This document shows positions 10,206 to 18,602 of a stretch of 64,000 bases of DNA, piece after piece. Every line of letters starts with the position of its first letter. The stretch's first letter is position 1. This DNA is from Erodium maritimum (lineage: Eukaryota; Streptophyta; Magnoliopsida; Geraniales; Geraniaceae), in NCBI GenBank assembly GCA_963921825.1, contig OY997589.1, positions 45,270,638 through 45,334,637 of the forward strand, given 5' to 3'. A program made the position numbers and the translations under genes. Below the pieces are notes generated by a model. It was not told the DNA's origin, did no database searches, and was given only the letters and a program-made list of their open reading frames with translations.

Positions 10206-10640
10206 GTTCAGGGTCTTGGGTGGCCATGAGAGCCCGTGTATTACTGCTGTGTCTTGGGTGGCCATGAGAGCCCGTGTTTTACTGTTGGTGTCTTGGGTGG
10301 CCATGAGTGCCCGTGGAGTTGTTGAACCCGTGTCTTTACTGTTGGTGTGTCTTGGGTGGCCATGAGTGCCCGTGGGGTTGTTGAGCCCGTGAGTTATGGT
10401 TGGTGTGTCTTGGGAGGCCGTGAGTGCCTGTGGGGTTGTTGAGCCCGTGAGTTATGGTTGGTGTGTCTTAGGAGGTCGTGAGTGCCCGTGGGGTTGTTGA
10501 GCCCGTGAGTTATGGTTGGTGTGTCTTGGGTGGCCGTGAGTGCCCGTGGGGTTGTTGAGCCCGTGAGTTATGGTTGGGGTGTCTTGGGAGGCCGTGAGTG
10601 CCCATGGGTTGTTGAGTCCGTGTTTTACTGTTGGTGTCTT
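10206..10640 (+). repeat. 55-bp-type minisatellite, first array
   Basis: The unit carries TTGGGTGGCCATGAGTGCCC then GTGGGGTTGTTGAGCCCGTG, with about eight copies of variable length. A second array lies at 11225-11600. The same unit forms arrays in every GypC-type LTR in the window (28927-29273, 31650-32130, 59760-60165). Confidence 0.85.
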
Positions 10641-10777
10641 GGGTGGCCATGAGTGCATGTGGAGTGTTGAACCTGTGTTGTTGCTGTTTGTTGAACTTTG
10701 CTTGTGTTTGTGTTTGTGTTTGTGTTTGTGATTGTGCTTGCCCGTGGTTAGTGACCCGACTGTGTGTCAGGAAGTGG

Positions 10778-11013
10778 TAGGTTACGAGCATTCTTTGGCT
10801 GGCCTAACCAAGTTCGAGTCCCAGTAGGTTAAGAGCATTCTTTGGCTGGCCTAACCAAGTTCGAGTCCCGGTAGGTTACGAGCATTCTTTGGCTGGCCTA
10901 ACCAAGTTCGTGTCTCGGCAGGTTGTGAGCATTCTTTGGCTAGCCTGATCCATGTTCGAGTCTCGGCAGGTTGTGAGCATTCTTTGGCTAGCCTGATCCG
11001 TGTTCGTGTCGTT
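10778..11013 (+). repeat. 47-bp tandem repeat with tRNA B-box-like core, first array
   Basis: Units start at 10778, 10825, 10872, 10919 and 10967, a 47-48 bp period. Each contains GCATTCTTTGGCT and a segment AAGTTCGAGTCCCGG or a variant. AGTTCGAGTCC differs at one base from the polymerase III B-box consensus GGTTCGANTCC. Confidence 0.8.
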
Positions 11014-11043
11014 GAAGGAGGTCGTCAATGGTTAGGAGCAGAG

Positions 11044-11205
11044 AACTTATCGATGTTAGAATTACTGGAGGCATATGACCATGCCCGGAGGTTGATTGTG
11101 AACTTATCGATATTAGGAGTACTGGAGGCATATGACCATGCCCGGAGGTTGATTGTGAAACTATTGATATTAGGACTGTTGGAGGCATTGGTTATGCCGG
11201 AGGTT
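11044..11205 (+). repeat. Three tandem copies of a 60-bp unit in the GypC2 LTR
   Basis: The unit includes GGAGGCATATGACCATGCCC and GGAGGTTGATTGTG. A single copy is present in the solo LTR near 60183-60240 (minus strand), so it was amplified only here. Confidence 0.7.
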
Positions 11206-11224
11206 GATTGTGTATTTTGTGTCT

Positions 11225-11600
11225 TTGGTGGCCATGAGAGCCCGTGTTTTATTGTTGGTCTCTTGGGTGGCCATGACTGCCCGTGGGGTTGTTGAACCCG
11301 TGTCTTTACTGTTGGTGTGTCTTGGGTGGCCATGAGTGCCCGTGGGGTTGTTGAGCCCGAGAGTTATGCTTGGTGTGTCTTGGGAGGCCGTGAGTGCCCG
11401 TGGGGTTGTTGAGCCCGTGAGTTATGGTTGGTGTGTCTTGGGAGGCCGTGAGTTCCCGTGAGTTATGGTTGGTGTGTCTTGGGTGGCTGTGAGTGCCCGT
11501 GGGGTTGTTGAGCCCGTGAGTTATGGTTGGGGTGTCTTGGGAGGCCGTGAGTGCCCGTGGGTTGTTGAGTCCGTGTTTTACTGTTGGTGTCTTGGGTGGC
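11225..11600 (+). repeat. 55-bp-type minisatellite, second array
   Basis: This is the same unit as at 10206-10640, repeated as part of the 1-kb block duplication. Open frames across it are repeat artefacts. Confidence 0.8.
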
Positions 11601-11724
11601 CATGAGTGCATGTGGAGTGTTGAACCTGTGTTGTTGCTGTTTGTTGAACTTTGCTTGTGTTTGTGATTGTGCTTGCCCGAGGTTAGTGACTCGACTGTGT
11701 GTCGGGAAGTGGTGCGAATCCCGG

Positions 11725-12008
11725 TAGGTTACGAGCATTCTTTGGCTGGCCTGACCAAGTTCGAGTCCCGGTAGGTTACGAGCATTATTTGGCTGGCCTA
11801 ACCAAGTTCGAGTCCCGGTAGGTTACGAGTATTCTTTGGCTGGCCTAACCAAGTTCGAGTCCCGGTAGGTTACAAGCATTCTTTGGCTGGCCTAACCAAG
11901 TTCGAGTCTCGGCAGGTTGTGAGCATTCTTTGGCTAGCCTGATCCGTGTTCGAGTCTCGGCAGGTTGTGAGCATTCTTTGGCTAGCCTGATCCGTGTTCG
12001 TGTCGTTG
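11725..12008 (+). repeat. 47-bp tandem repeat with B-box-like core, second array
   Basis: Units start at 11725, 11772, 11819, 11866, 11913 and 11961. Four keep TTCGAGTCCCGG and the last two change to TTCGAGTCTCGG or GTTCGTGTC. Confidence 0.8.
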
Positions 12009-12167
12009 GAGGAGGTCGTCAATGGTTATGTCGGGGTTTACATTCCGAGTTTGAGGTTGAGTCTGTTGAGGAAGGTAACGGGTTGTGAGTGTGACAGGTC
12101 GACCGCCTGGCCTGAGTGGTTCGGCAAAGCGCGTGATTGAGGGAGGTTTCTGAGCAGCTGGTATGCG

Positions 12168-12238
12168 ATCCGTTGTGATCTTGTTTGGTGTGCGATCCTT
12201 TGTGATCTTGTTTGGTGTGCGATCCTTTGTGATCTTGG
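12168..12238 (+). repeat. GTGCGATCCTTTGTGATCTTG-type short repeats
   Basis: Three copies of GCGATCCTTTGTGATCTT (the first diverged) occur here. Two copies occur at the matching place in each GypC-type LTR (28560-28620, 31288-31345, 57556-57620, 59410-59460). Confidence 0.75.
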
Positions 12239-12457
12239 GTGTGCGTGGTGGTCTTTTGAGTCCTTGGAAGAGGTCGTGATCGTTGTGTCGGGTCTTTTTA
12301 CGTGTTCGAGTGTTGAGTCAGCTGAGGAAAGTATCAGGGTGTGGGTGTCAGTCGGAGTACTTGAGTTTGGGGATGGTGATCCCCGGTGTTGAGTTGGTTG
12401 TTGGTGTTACCGGCTTTGTCTGCTGATTATGCCGTAGTCAGTCTGTTATCCGTGGTG

Positions 12458-12473
12458 GTGAGCGAACGCTCAC
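12458..12473. promoter_or_regulatory. Conserved LTR hairpin motif
   Basis: GTGAGCGAACGCTCAC is a 7-bp stem with an AA loop, followed by CCCC, then TTTTCCTACAGGTACC. Exact copies lie at 13508-13523, 28335-28350 (minus), 31054-31069 (minus) and 59183-59198 (minus). Variants lie at 3273-3292, 58420-58435, 58766-58781 and 62529-62544. It always sits several hundred bases before an LTR end, so it may act in RNA 3'-end formation or splicing. Confidence 0.75.
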
Positions 12474-12749
12474 CCCTAGCTGCTTTTCCTACAGGTACCG
12501 GTCGCAGGTTGGACTAGGTGAGCTTCTGAAGCTTGAAGAGCTAGGAGCGGGATTCTGGGTTTATTTTGAGTCTAGCGACGGATACCATACTTTTGTCCAC
12601 TTGTTGGGACGTGTTTTAAGTTGTAAATAATATTTTGATTAACTAAATGGTGATTTTAAAGTGTTTATTCAAATCAGGTTTCAATTGTTTTATTATTTTA
12701 AACGTTCGCGTCCCGAGTTCGGTTTTACTAAAATTGGGGCGTGACAGCT

Positions 12750-12761
12750 TGGTATCAGAGC
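12750..12761 (+). other. Primer-binding site of GypC2 (tRNA-iMet)
   Basis: TGGTATCAGAGC lies three bases after the LTR end and is complementary to the 3' end of initiator tRNA-Met, which primes minus-strand DNA synthesis. Confidence 0.92.
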
Positions 12762-13118
12762 TCGATGTTTCACACCTCGGACTGTACGTCAATTAGGTGG
12801 GGAGAGTCGAGTCAGTTAAGTCCCGTCGTGCGTTGGGTACGCAAGTTGGAACCGTGTGTAGACCCGTAGTGGTTTGAGTCCTATTTGTGATTGTGCGTAT
12901 GTGCAGTGTTTGATTGCTGGTGTACTGATTGTTTGTTGTTGCGTGAAACGGTTTTAAGCCGTCGCGACTCGACTCAGGAGCGCTCCTGTAGTCGAACGCG
13001 ACGGTGTTGACATCAATGGGTACAATGTAGTTCGGGGACGCTTGAACCGGGTTGTAACTACGTGATGTCAAGAAATGAGGTTTTAAAATGAAAAGGAGAA
13101 AGTTTTGAAAAATTGATT

Positions 13119-13393
13119 GGCCCTGTGGACGTGTGTGATTTTGATTGGCCCTGTGGGCGTGTGTGATTTTGATTGGCCCTGTGGGCGTGTGTGATTTTGA
13201 TTGGCCCTGTGGGCGTGTGTGATTTTGATTGGCCCGGTGGGCGTATTTGGTTTTGATTGCCCGGTGGGCGTGTTTTGATGATTGGTTGGCCCGGTGGGCG
13301 TGGTTCGGTGTTGGTTGGCCTGGTGGCCGTGGTTCGGTGTTGGTTGGCCCGGTGGGCGTGGTTCAGTGTTGATTGGCCCGATGGGCGTGGTTC
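13119..13393 (+). repeat. 28-bp minisatellite in the GypC2 leader, about ten copies
   Basis: The unit is GATTGGCCCTGTGGGCGTGT plus GTGATTTT. The first four copies are near identical and later ones drift to GGTTGGCCCGGTGGGCGTGG. The GypC1 leader has only about three copies (30355-30445, minus). Copy number therefore expanded in one lineage. Confidence 0.85.
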
Positions 13394-13795
13394 GGTGTCA
13401 GTCGGAGTACTTGAGTTTGGGGATGGTGATCCCCGATGTTGAGTTGGTTGTTGGTGTTACCGGCTTTGTCTGCTGATTATGCCGTAGTCAGTCTGTTATC
13501 CGTGGTGGTGAGCGAACGCTCACCCCTAGCTGCTTTTCCTACAGGTACCGGTCGCAGGTTGGACTAGGTGAGCTTCTGAAGCTTGAAGAGCTAGGAGCGG
13601 GATTCTGAGTTTATTTTGAGTCTAGCGACGGATACCATACTTTTGTCCACTTGTTGGGACGTGTTTTAAGTTGTAAATATTATTTGATTAACTAAATGGT
13701 GATTTTAAAGTGTTTATTCAAATCAGGTTTCAATTGTTTTATTATTTTAAACGTTCGCGTCCCGAGTTCGGTTTTACTGAAATTGGGGCGTGACA
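13394..13795 (+). repeat. GypC2 3' LTR remnant (last 402 bp)
   Basis: It duplicates 12344-12746 almost base for base, from GGTGTCAGTCGG through the hairpin motif to GGGGCGTGACA. The join to the minisatellite lies inside a GGTGT shared by both sides, which points to microhomology-mediated deletion. Confidence 0.88.
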
Positions 13796-14108
13796 GTATT
13801 GGTTCGTGATTACTTATTGATCGAACGAGTTTAAAACTGTTTAGCCCACCGGTACTTTAAACCCATCGACTAGAGGCATGGTAGTACCGACTAGCGTCAG
13901 TGAGAGTTGGAAAGTGGAGTAACAGACTTGGCCATAACTGAAGGTTCTTTTTCTTCTCCGATAGTGCGAGTCGAATTTTAAGAACCGATTGTTGAAACAG
14001 CAAGCGTCCATCGAGTGCCATCGGTAGGGAATGCCGAGCAGTGAAAGACTACAGCCTTGACCAGTAAACGGTCCAGTCGGTCGCAAGAGATGACCGAGCT
14101 ACGATAAG

Positions 14109-14152
14109 ATCAGAGTAGCGCAGCGGAAGCGTGGTGGGCCCATACCCACAGG
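14109..14152 (+). other. Initiator tRNA-Met 5' half, second copy
   Basis: ATCAGAGTAGCGCAGCGGAA followed by GCGTGGTGGGCCCATACCCACAGG matches nucleotides 1-45 of plant tRNA-iMet with one substitution in the D arm and one base lost in the anticodon loop. As in GypA, the T arm and 3' acceptor strand are absent. It keeps the ATCAGAG heptamer that also occurs in the primer-binding site. Confidence 0.85.
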
Positions 14153-16212
14153 AGTTGTAATCTACAGTTTCTTCTACCCCACTACGAGACTTAAGTTATA
14201 AGATTTGAACCGTCGAGACGATGTTATTTTAAATCCTTGTTAGCAAGCGAGGGTGGCACGAGTGTGTGCCGTACGTGAGAAACTAAATCAAAGTGTGTTT
14301 CTTACGTTCATTCATGGAGGACTAAGCAGCTTACCGCCAGTTCACACGGAATAAACGAATAACATTGAAAGGTAACCAAACGACCTTCCTAGCGGAGAAG
14401 AGTACGGAGAACGCGAGCCGAGTATCAAGGCAGATCTCCATCAGCAGGAGAGGAACGAACGCTAATGTCCCGCAAGGACTAAGCATAACCATGGGGTTAC
14501 GTCCTAGAAGTGAGAGCACCTCATGTTGAAATCCCGCTACAGATAGTTGAGGGCGACTACCACAAGCTTTCAGGCCAATAACAAGATGGCACCGAGCGAG
14601 GAATCGTATGGTAAGTCGGATTTTGTGCCCTGCTTGGGAACAGGAAAAGTTAAGAGCTAACTGTTGTCGGTTTTAACTTATCAAGTAACGAATGAAGGAA
14701 CCATACGGGTTTCTGAACTGCCAAATTATCGAGATCTCAGTACGTGTTGATTACCCCTTAAAGGGTGACTCGGGTGGACTTGACTATAAGTTGGTTGATT
14801 GATAGCTCGTGAACGGTATAAGGAATAACGCCGGTTGGGATGACCTTTGTTAATCGATCTTGGATCGTGTTTCGCAGTCGAGTGCAATTAGCGAGCGTTA
14901 AATTTTGGTGTCTTGAAGGACGCCTACTTTCGACCAAGTACCAGTAAGGGGCTCTATTGGTCCGTGTTGTTGTACGTCGTTCGTCCGGCTAGGTGTTGGT
15001 AGAGTTCATGGTGGTACTAAACCATGCACCGGGTTTGAGAACCATTGTCTCGTTGATGTGTTGTTTTGGGTGAGATGACTTGTGAAGTGGTTGGATCAAG
15101 TGTTGAGAACTGGTATCGATGTCAAGAGAAATATCGCGAGTTGGATAACCTTCTCGATTGATCACAGTGAGATGTGGATGGCTTACCGCGAGGTAAAGTT
15201 TGTGATACTTGATGTATGACTAACCCGTTTCAGGTTGAGAATTGTGTTAAGGTTTAACCGTTGTGACAGTTGTGCTTGCCGTTGGCTTGGTACGAGACGC
15301 GTTGGTGCTTTACCGTTTACCCTGTGTTTGTTGACCTGTTAAGTGATGTGGTTGCAGTTGGTGTTGGTCCGTTCGAGTATGTTTTGAGGAGTGTGGTTAC
15401 GAGTTCCGTTGGAAATTAGTTGTGTGATGCACCCGTATGTCAGGCTTAGTATGACGGGAGGTTGTGATTAAGTTATGTTTCGAGGCATGCCGTATTTCGA
15501 CTATATGCCGGTACGTTGTACCATTTACTTGATTGAGGTACGTCTACCATTCCACGAGATGTGAGGAAACGAGCGATTGCTCCAAACCCCACAGTGGCTA
15601 TGCGAACCTTTGATTGGATGATTACCTTTGGGTGTTGCTTGCTCGTCTTGAGTGTGTTAGGTCGTGACAAGACCTTTTTGGCGTTCTAGTGTGAACTATG
15701 TGGGAGACGGTTACTAAAGAGTAATTGAGGAGTTACACCTACGGATCGCTCCGTCCTTGTCCGACTTTCGGAGTTTTCCGGTAAGACACCCTTACCGAAG
15801 AAAGATCCTGGTATGGCATGTCTGACCCGAGGTCGTTCTATCCGGTGTGATACCAGTACTAGTGAGGATTCTAATAAGAAGTATCTACATCGTGGTTGTT
15901 GATGACGGTCCGCCGTCTACACTAAAAGTGGAGTCTGTTAGAGGTTGCCAAGATCGTTTCTGACATTCCTCAGTATCTGAGGTGGGTACGATTACCCTTT
16001 TGAGTTGCGCCTATTGGTCCACCGGATGTGGTAAACCGGATGGTTGTTCCGAACCGTGCAATGATCATGAGATCCTTTATCTTGAGGAAGTGGTTTTTAT
16101 GTTTTACTTGATCGTGTAATAGTTTGTGGTTGGTCTTGACGTGACGAATATTGGAATTCTGGGTAAGTTATCCCTGTAACGGTTACTAAAAAGGAAATTG
16201 AGTGGTTATGTC

Positions 16213-17897
16213 TGTTAGTCTTAGTGCCCGTAGTTCAATCCTAAATGTCCAAATGTATATATCCGTTAGCAATAAAATTAAAGCGGCTTTATATTACTTA
16301 TGTGTTGGAGTAATATATCGATGTGTGCTCTGATCTATGCCCACCATGCGAATAGAACCATAGATCGAGATAGATCACACTCGATGGGTCCCTAGTCAAC
16401 AAAGCTTCACTAGAAGGACTAGTATGAAAGATGGCTCTTTATGGCTTACGTTCTGTTAGTCATTGGAATGGGATTCCGGAGTCTGATCATAGATATCATG
16501 TGGGACATGATATTGGACGACCCGCCCTGAATATGTGCCATAGATTAAGTCATGAACATATTCAGTGTTGTAGCTTGTCATGTATCCTTAGACCAAGGAG
16601 TCTTTGTGATCGCTATGTAGTCAACAACTGAGTTTGACCTGAGCCTAACGTTGTCCGTAACAGGGCTTCCATAACGGCCAGGATTGGCTTGGGGACGGGC
16701 TACATGAGTGACACGAAAGACGGCTAAGGGATTTATCCCTCATACTAAGGTATGGGAAAGATATCGGTTCTCGGCCACTTGATCGAGAGTGACTGGAAGA
16801 ATAGCATGGCCATGCACATGATACTGGGTATCATATCTTCAGTCATCTCACATATCAAGGAACGGTGATTGAGAATAATAAGGATGACGGCTCTATGCCT
16901 TATCTCAATCACGATATCGGAGATAAAAGGATAATGACAGGGACGACGGAAAGGTTAGAATCGACATGGTCGATTCGCTATGCAGTGTCAGGCAATACTA
17001 AAGTCTCGTTAGTTTCCACTTAAATAGGATCAAGTAAAATGGGATTTTACGTTGATCTATTGACATGCATAAACCTAAGGGTCACACCGGAGGATGAAAC
17101 TCATTGACACATTTATGGAGAATGGCCAAAAGGGAGTTGTCTCGGGACATGACCAAAACTGGGTTTTGGGTCATGTGCCCGTAAGTGAATAGGACTTTAC
17201 GGATCGAGACAAGGCTTGGAGTCTTGGGATTGATCGCGTCGGATAATGTTGGACATTTCCGGTGTGGAAGGCTTGGAGGCGATGGGCGAATCACGGGACC
17301 TCGTTGGAAATGGCCACGGGCCATGTTCCAAGAGGCCCATGAAAGGCCCATGCAACCAAGGCCCATGGAACTAATTAATCAAGTCTTGATTAATTAGTAC
17401 TAAGTAAGCAAGACAAAGATTAAGGTGTTGGTGGTTCACCACCTAACCCAATCTTGTCTTGCCATACTTTGTCCTATTTACACCTTACTTGACACCATAC
17501 TTGTCCCATGCCTTTAGTTGGACAAGTATGGGTTTTGTTATGTTTAAGTCATCTTTTTTCAACATAACAAACACAAGACAAGAATAGGAAACACATTTTC
17601 TCTCCCTCTTCCATGGCCATTTCGGGTTTGGCTAGTTTTCTCCTCCATTTTTGTGTTCTTGAGTCCTCAAAGAGAAGAACTACGTGGCTTTGATTCCCAT
17701 GTGGATACGTAGGCGTCTTGGAGACTCAAGCCAATCATTCGTTACCCGGTGTTCTTGTTTTGGTAAGAACTAGTGCTGAAATTTTCTCTTGTGAATCCAT
17801 TCTTTGTTAGTTGTTTCATGGTTTTAATCGTCTCTTGGTTTTCATTGATTTTCCGCTGCGAGTTGGTTCATCTCCAACCTTACCTCGAGACCTAACA
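16213..17897 (+). mobile_element. Solo Copia LTR, 1685 bp, duplication ATGTC
   Basis: It runs from TGTTAGTCTTAGTGCC to ACCTCGAGACCTAACA. ATGTC lies at both 16208-16212 and 17898-17902. The sequence is closely similar to both LTRs of the complete Cop1 element. It sits inside the GypB interior, so it is younger than GypB. Confidence 0.95.
17334..17398 (+). promoter_or_regulatory. Copia LTR control cluster: three GGCCCAT motifs plus 29-nt palindrome
   Basis: GGCCCAT occurs at 17334, 17345 and 17360. These are reverse-orientation site II (TGGGCY) elements known from plant promoters. They are followed at 17370-17398 by a perfect 14-bp inverted repeat with a one-base centre (ACTAATTAATCAAG, T, then its complement). 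The cluster recurs in the other Copia LTRs, for example at 33321-33349 and 40094-40122. It is probably part of the LTR promoter or RNA-end region. Confidence 0.6.
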
Positions 17898-18589
17898 ATG
17901 TCTACGTGTAATTTTCCTACTTCCGTTCGACTTGCGAAGCGTTCCGGCACGATACCTATGACCGGCTGGAGATTCCGGTATAGAGTATCTAGACCGATAT
18001 GGAGTATTTTAGTACGACGTCTATACCAAGGTAGGATTCCGGTATAGGATGTTGATACCGCCATCTGGTACTCCATAGCGTTTGAGTGTTGATTGAAACG
18101 TTGTGTACACTTGGTGGTTCTTGAGTTATGGTTCGTTTGTTGCTTGGTGAAATCGTGAACTGTTGAGAAAGACTGTTTTTCACCGACAAGTATGGCTTTT
18201 GGGGGTAACTGGCATGATCAAGTGAGGAACGTTTAAACGACGACTGCGACGTATCAGAAGGGAGTTAAAGGCCGAGTAGAGCCGACAAAAGAATTCTACC
18301 GATGAACAACTGCGACCTTTTGAGTTAAAGCTGTTGATCACTTGTTTCTGAGGTGAGCCGAAGAATGGACTTTTGCGGTTTGATCGCGGAGAAGGCAAGT
18401 TGGCCCCGCAGATCATCGTACAGATTGAGATCTTCAGGCAGAACTAGAGTCGCTGTCTAGCAGCTTCCGCGTGTTCCCAAACTACGAAAGTACCCCGCGG
18501 ATTCCCGCTGGTGAGTCTTAAACGAACGTTCCCTAAGATAGGGACAAGCGGAGCGCGTTCACTTTAAATTTCGAGGACGAAATTCTTTT

Positions 18590-18602
18590 AAGGGGGGTAG
18601 AG
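18590..18602 (+). other. Polypurine tract of GypB
   Basis: AAGGGGGGTAGAG directly precedes the 3' LTR and follows TTTCGAGGACGAAATTCTTT, as in GypA. Confidence 0.82.

Larger units (their letters stand above)
9865..12746 (+). repeat. GypC2 5' LTR, 2882 bp, with internal block duplication
   Basis: It starts TGTAATCACCACTTCCGG. Its first 300 bases match the GypC1 LTR start at 44027 (minus strand). A roughly 1-kb block containing a 55-bp array and a 47-bp array occurs twice (about 10200-11035 and 11220-12030). It ends with the hairpin motif (12458-12473) and GGGGCGTGACA. Confidence 0.85.
9865..13795 (+). mobile_element. GypC2: Gypsy element with deleted interior
   Basis: A complete 5' LTR (TGTAATCACC to GGGGCGTGACA, 9865-12746) is followed by a tRNA-iMet primer-binding site and a 640-bp leader. 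The leader is fused directly to the last 402 bp of a second LTR. All of gag, pol and most of the 3' LTR are missing. The flanks GTGTG (left) and GTATT (right) do not match, so this copy probably arose by recombination between elements or lost one end. Confidence 0.8.
13796..18602 (+). mobile_element. GypB interior, non-coding, split by a solo Copia LTR
   Basis: No gag or pol motif was found in about 3.1 kb of element sequence (13796-16212 and 17903-18602). It shares with GypA the tRNA-iMet half, the GACTACCACAAGCTTTCAGG block near 14553, the TTCCGGTATAG repeats and the pre-polypurine sequence. The 5' LTR and primer-binding site of GypB were not found; the left border abuts the GypC2 end. It resembles large retrotransposon derivatives that carry no proteins. 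Confidence 0.7.

Noticed and set aside
10452..11738. Minus-strand frames rich in HGLPRH and QQPHGHS repeats, also at 28947-29198, 31664-31915 and 59528-59977
   Set aside because: They are translations of the 55-bp minisatellite in several frames and strands, so they are not genes.
13119..13393. CRISPR-like array of short repeats
   Set aside because: Units are head to tail without unique spacers in a plant retrotransposon leader, so this is a minisatellite.
14109..14152. A functional tRNA-Met gene
   Set aside because: Only the 5' half is present; the T arm, B box and 3' acceptor strand are missing, as at 6647.
16431..16631. 66-codon frame (MALYGLRSVSHWN start) present in five Copia LTR copies, both orientations
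   Set aside because: It is kept because the LTRs are young and near identical. No ATG context or domain supports translation.
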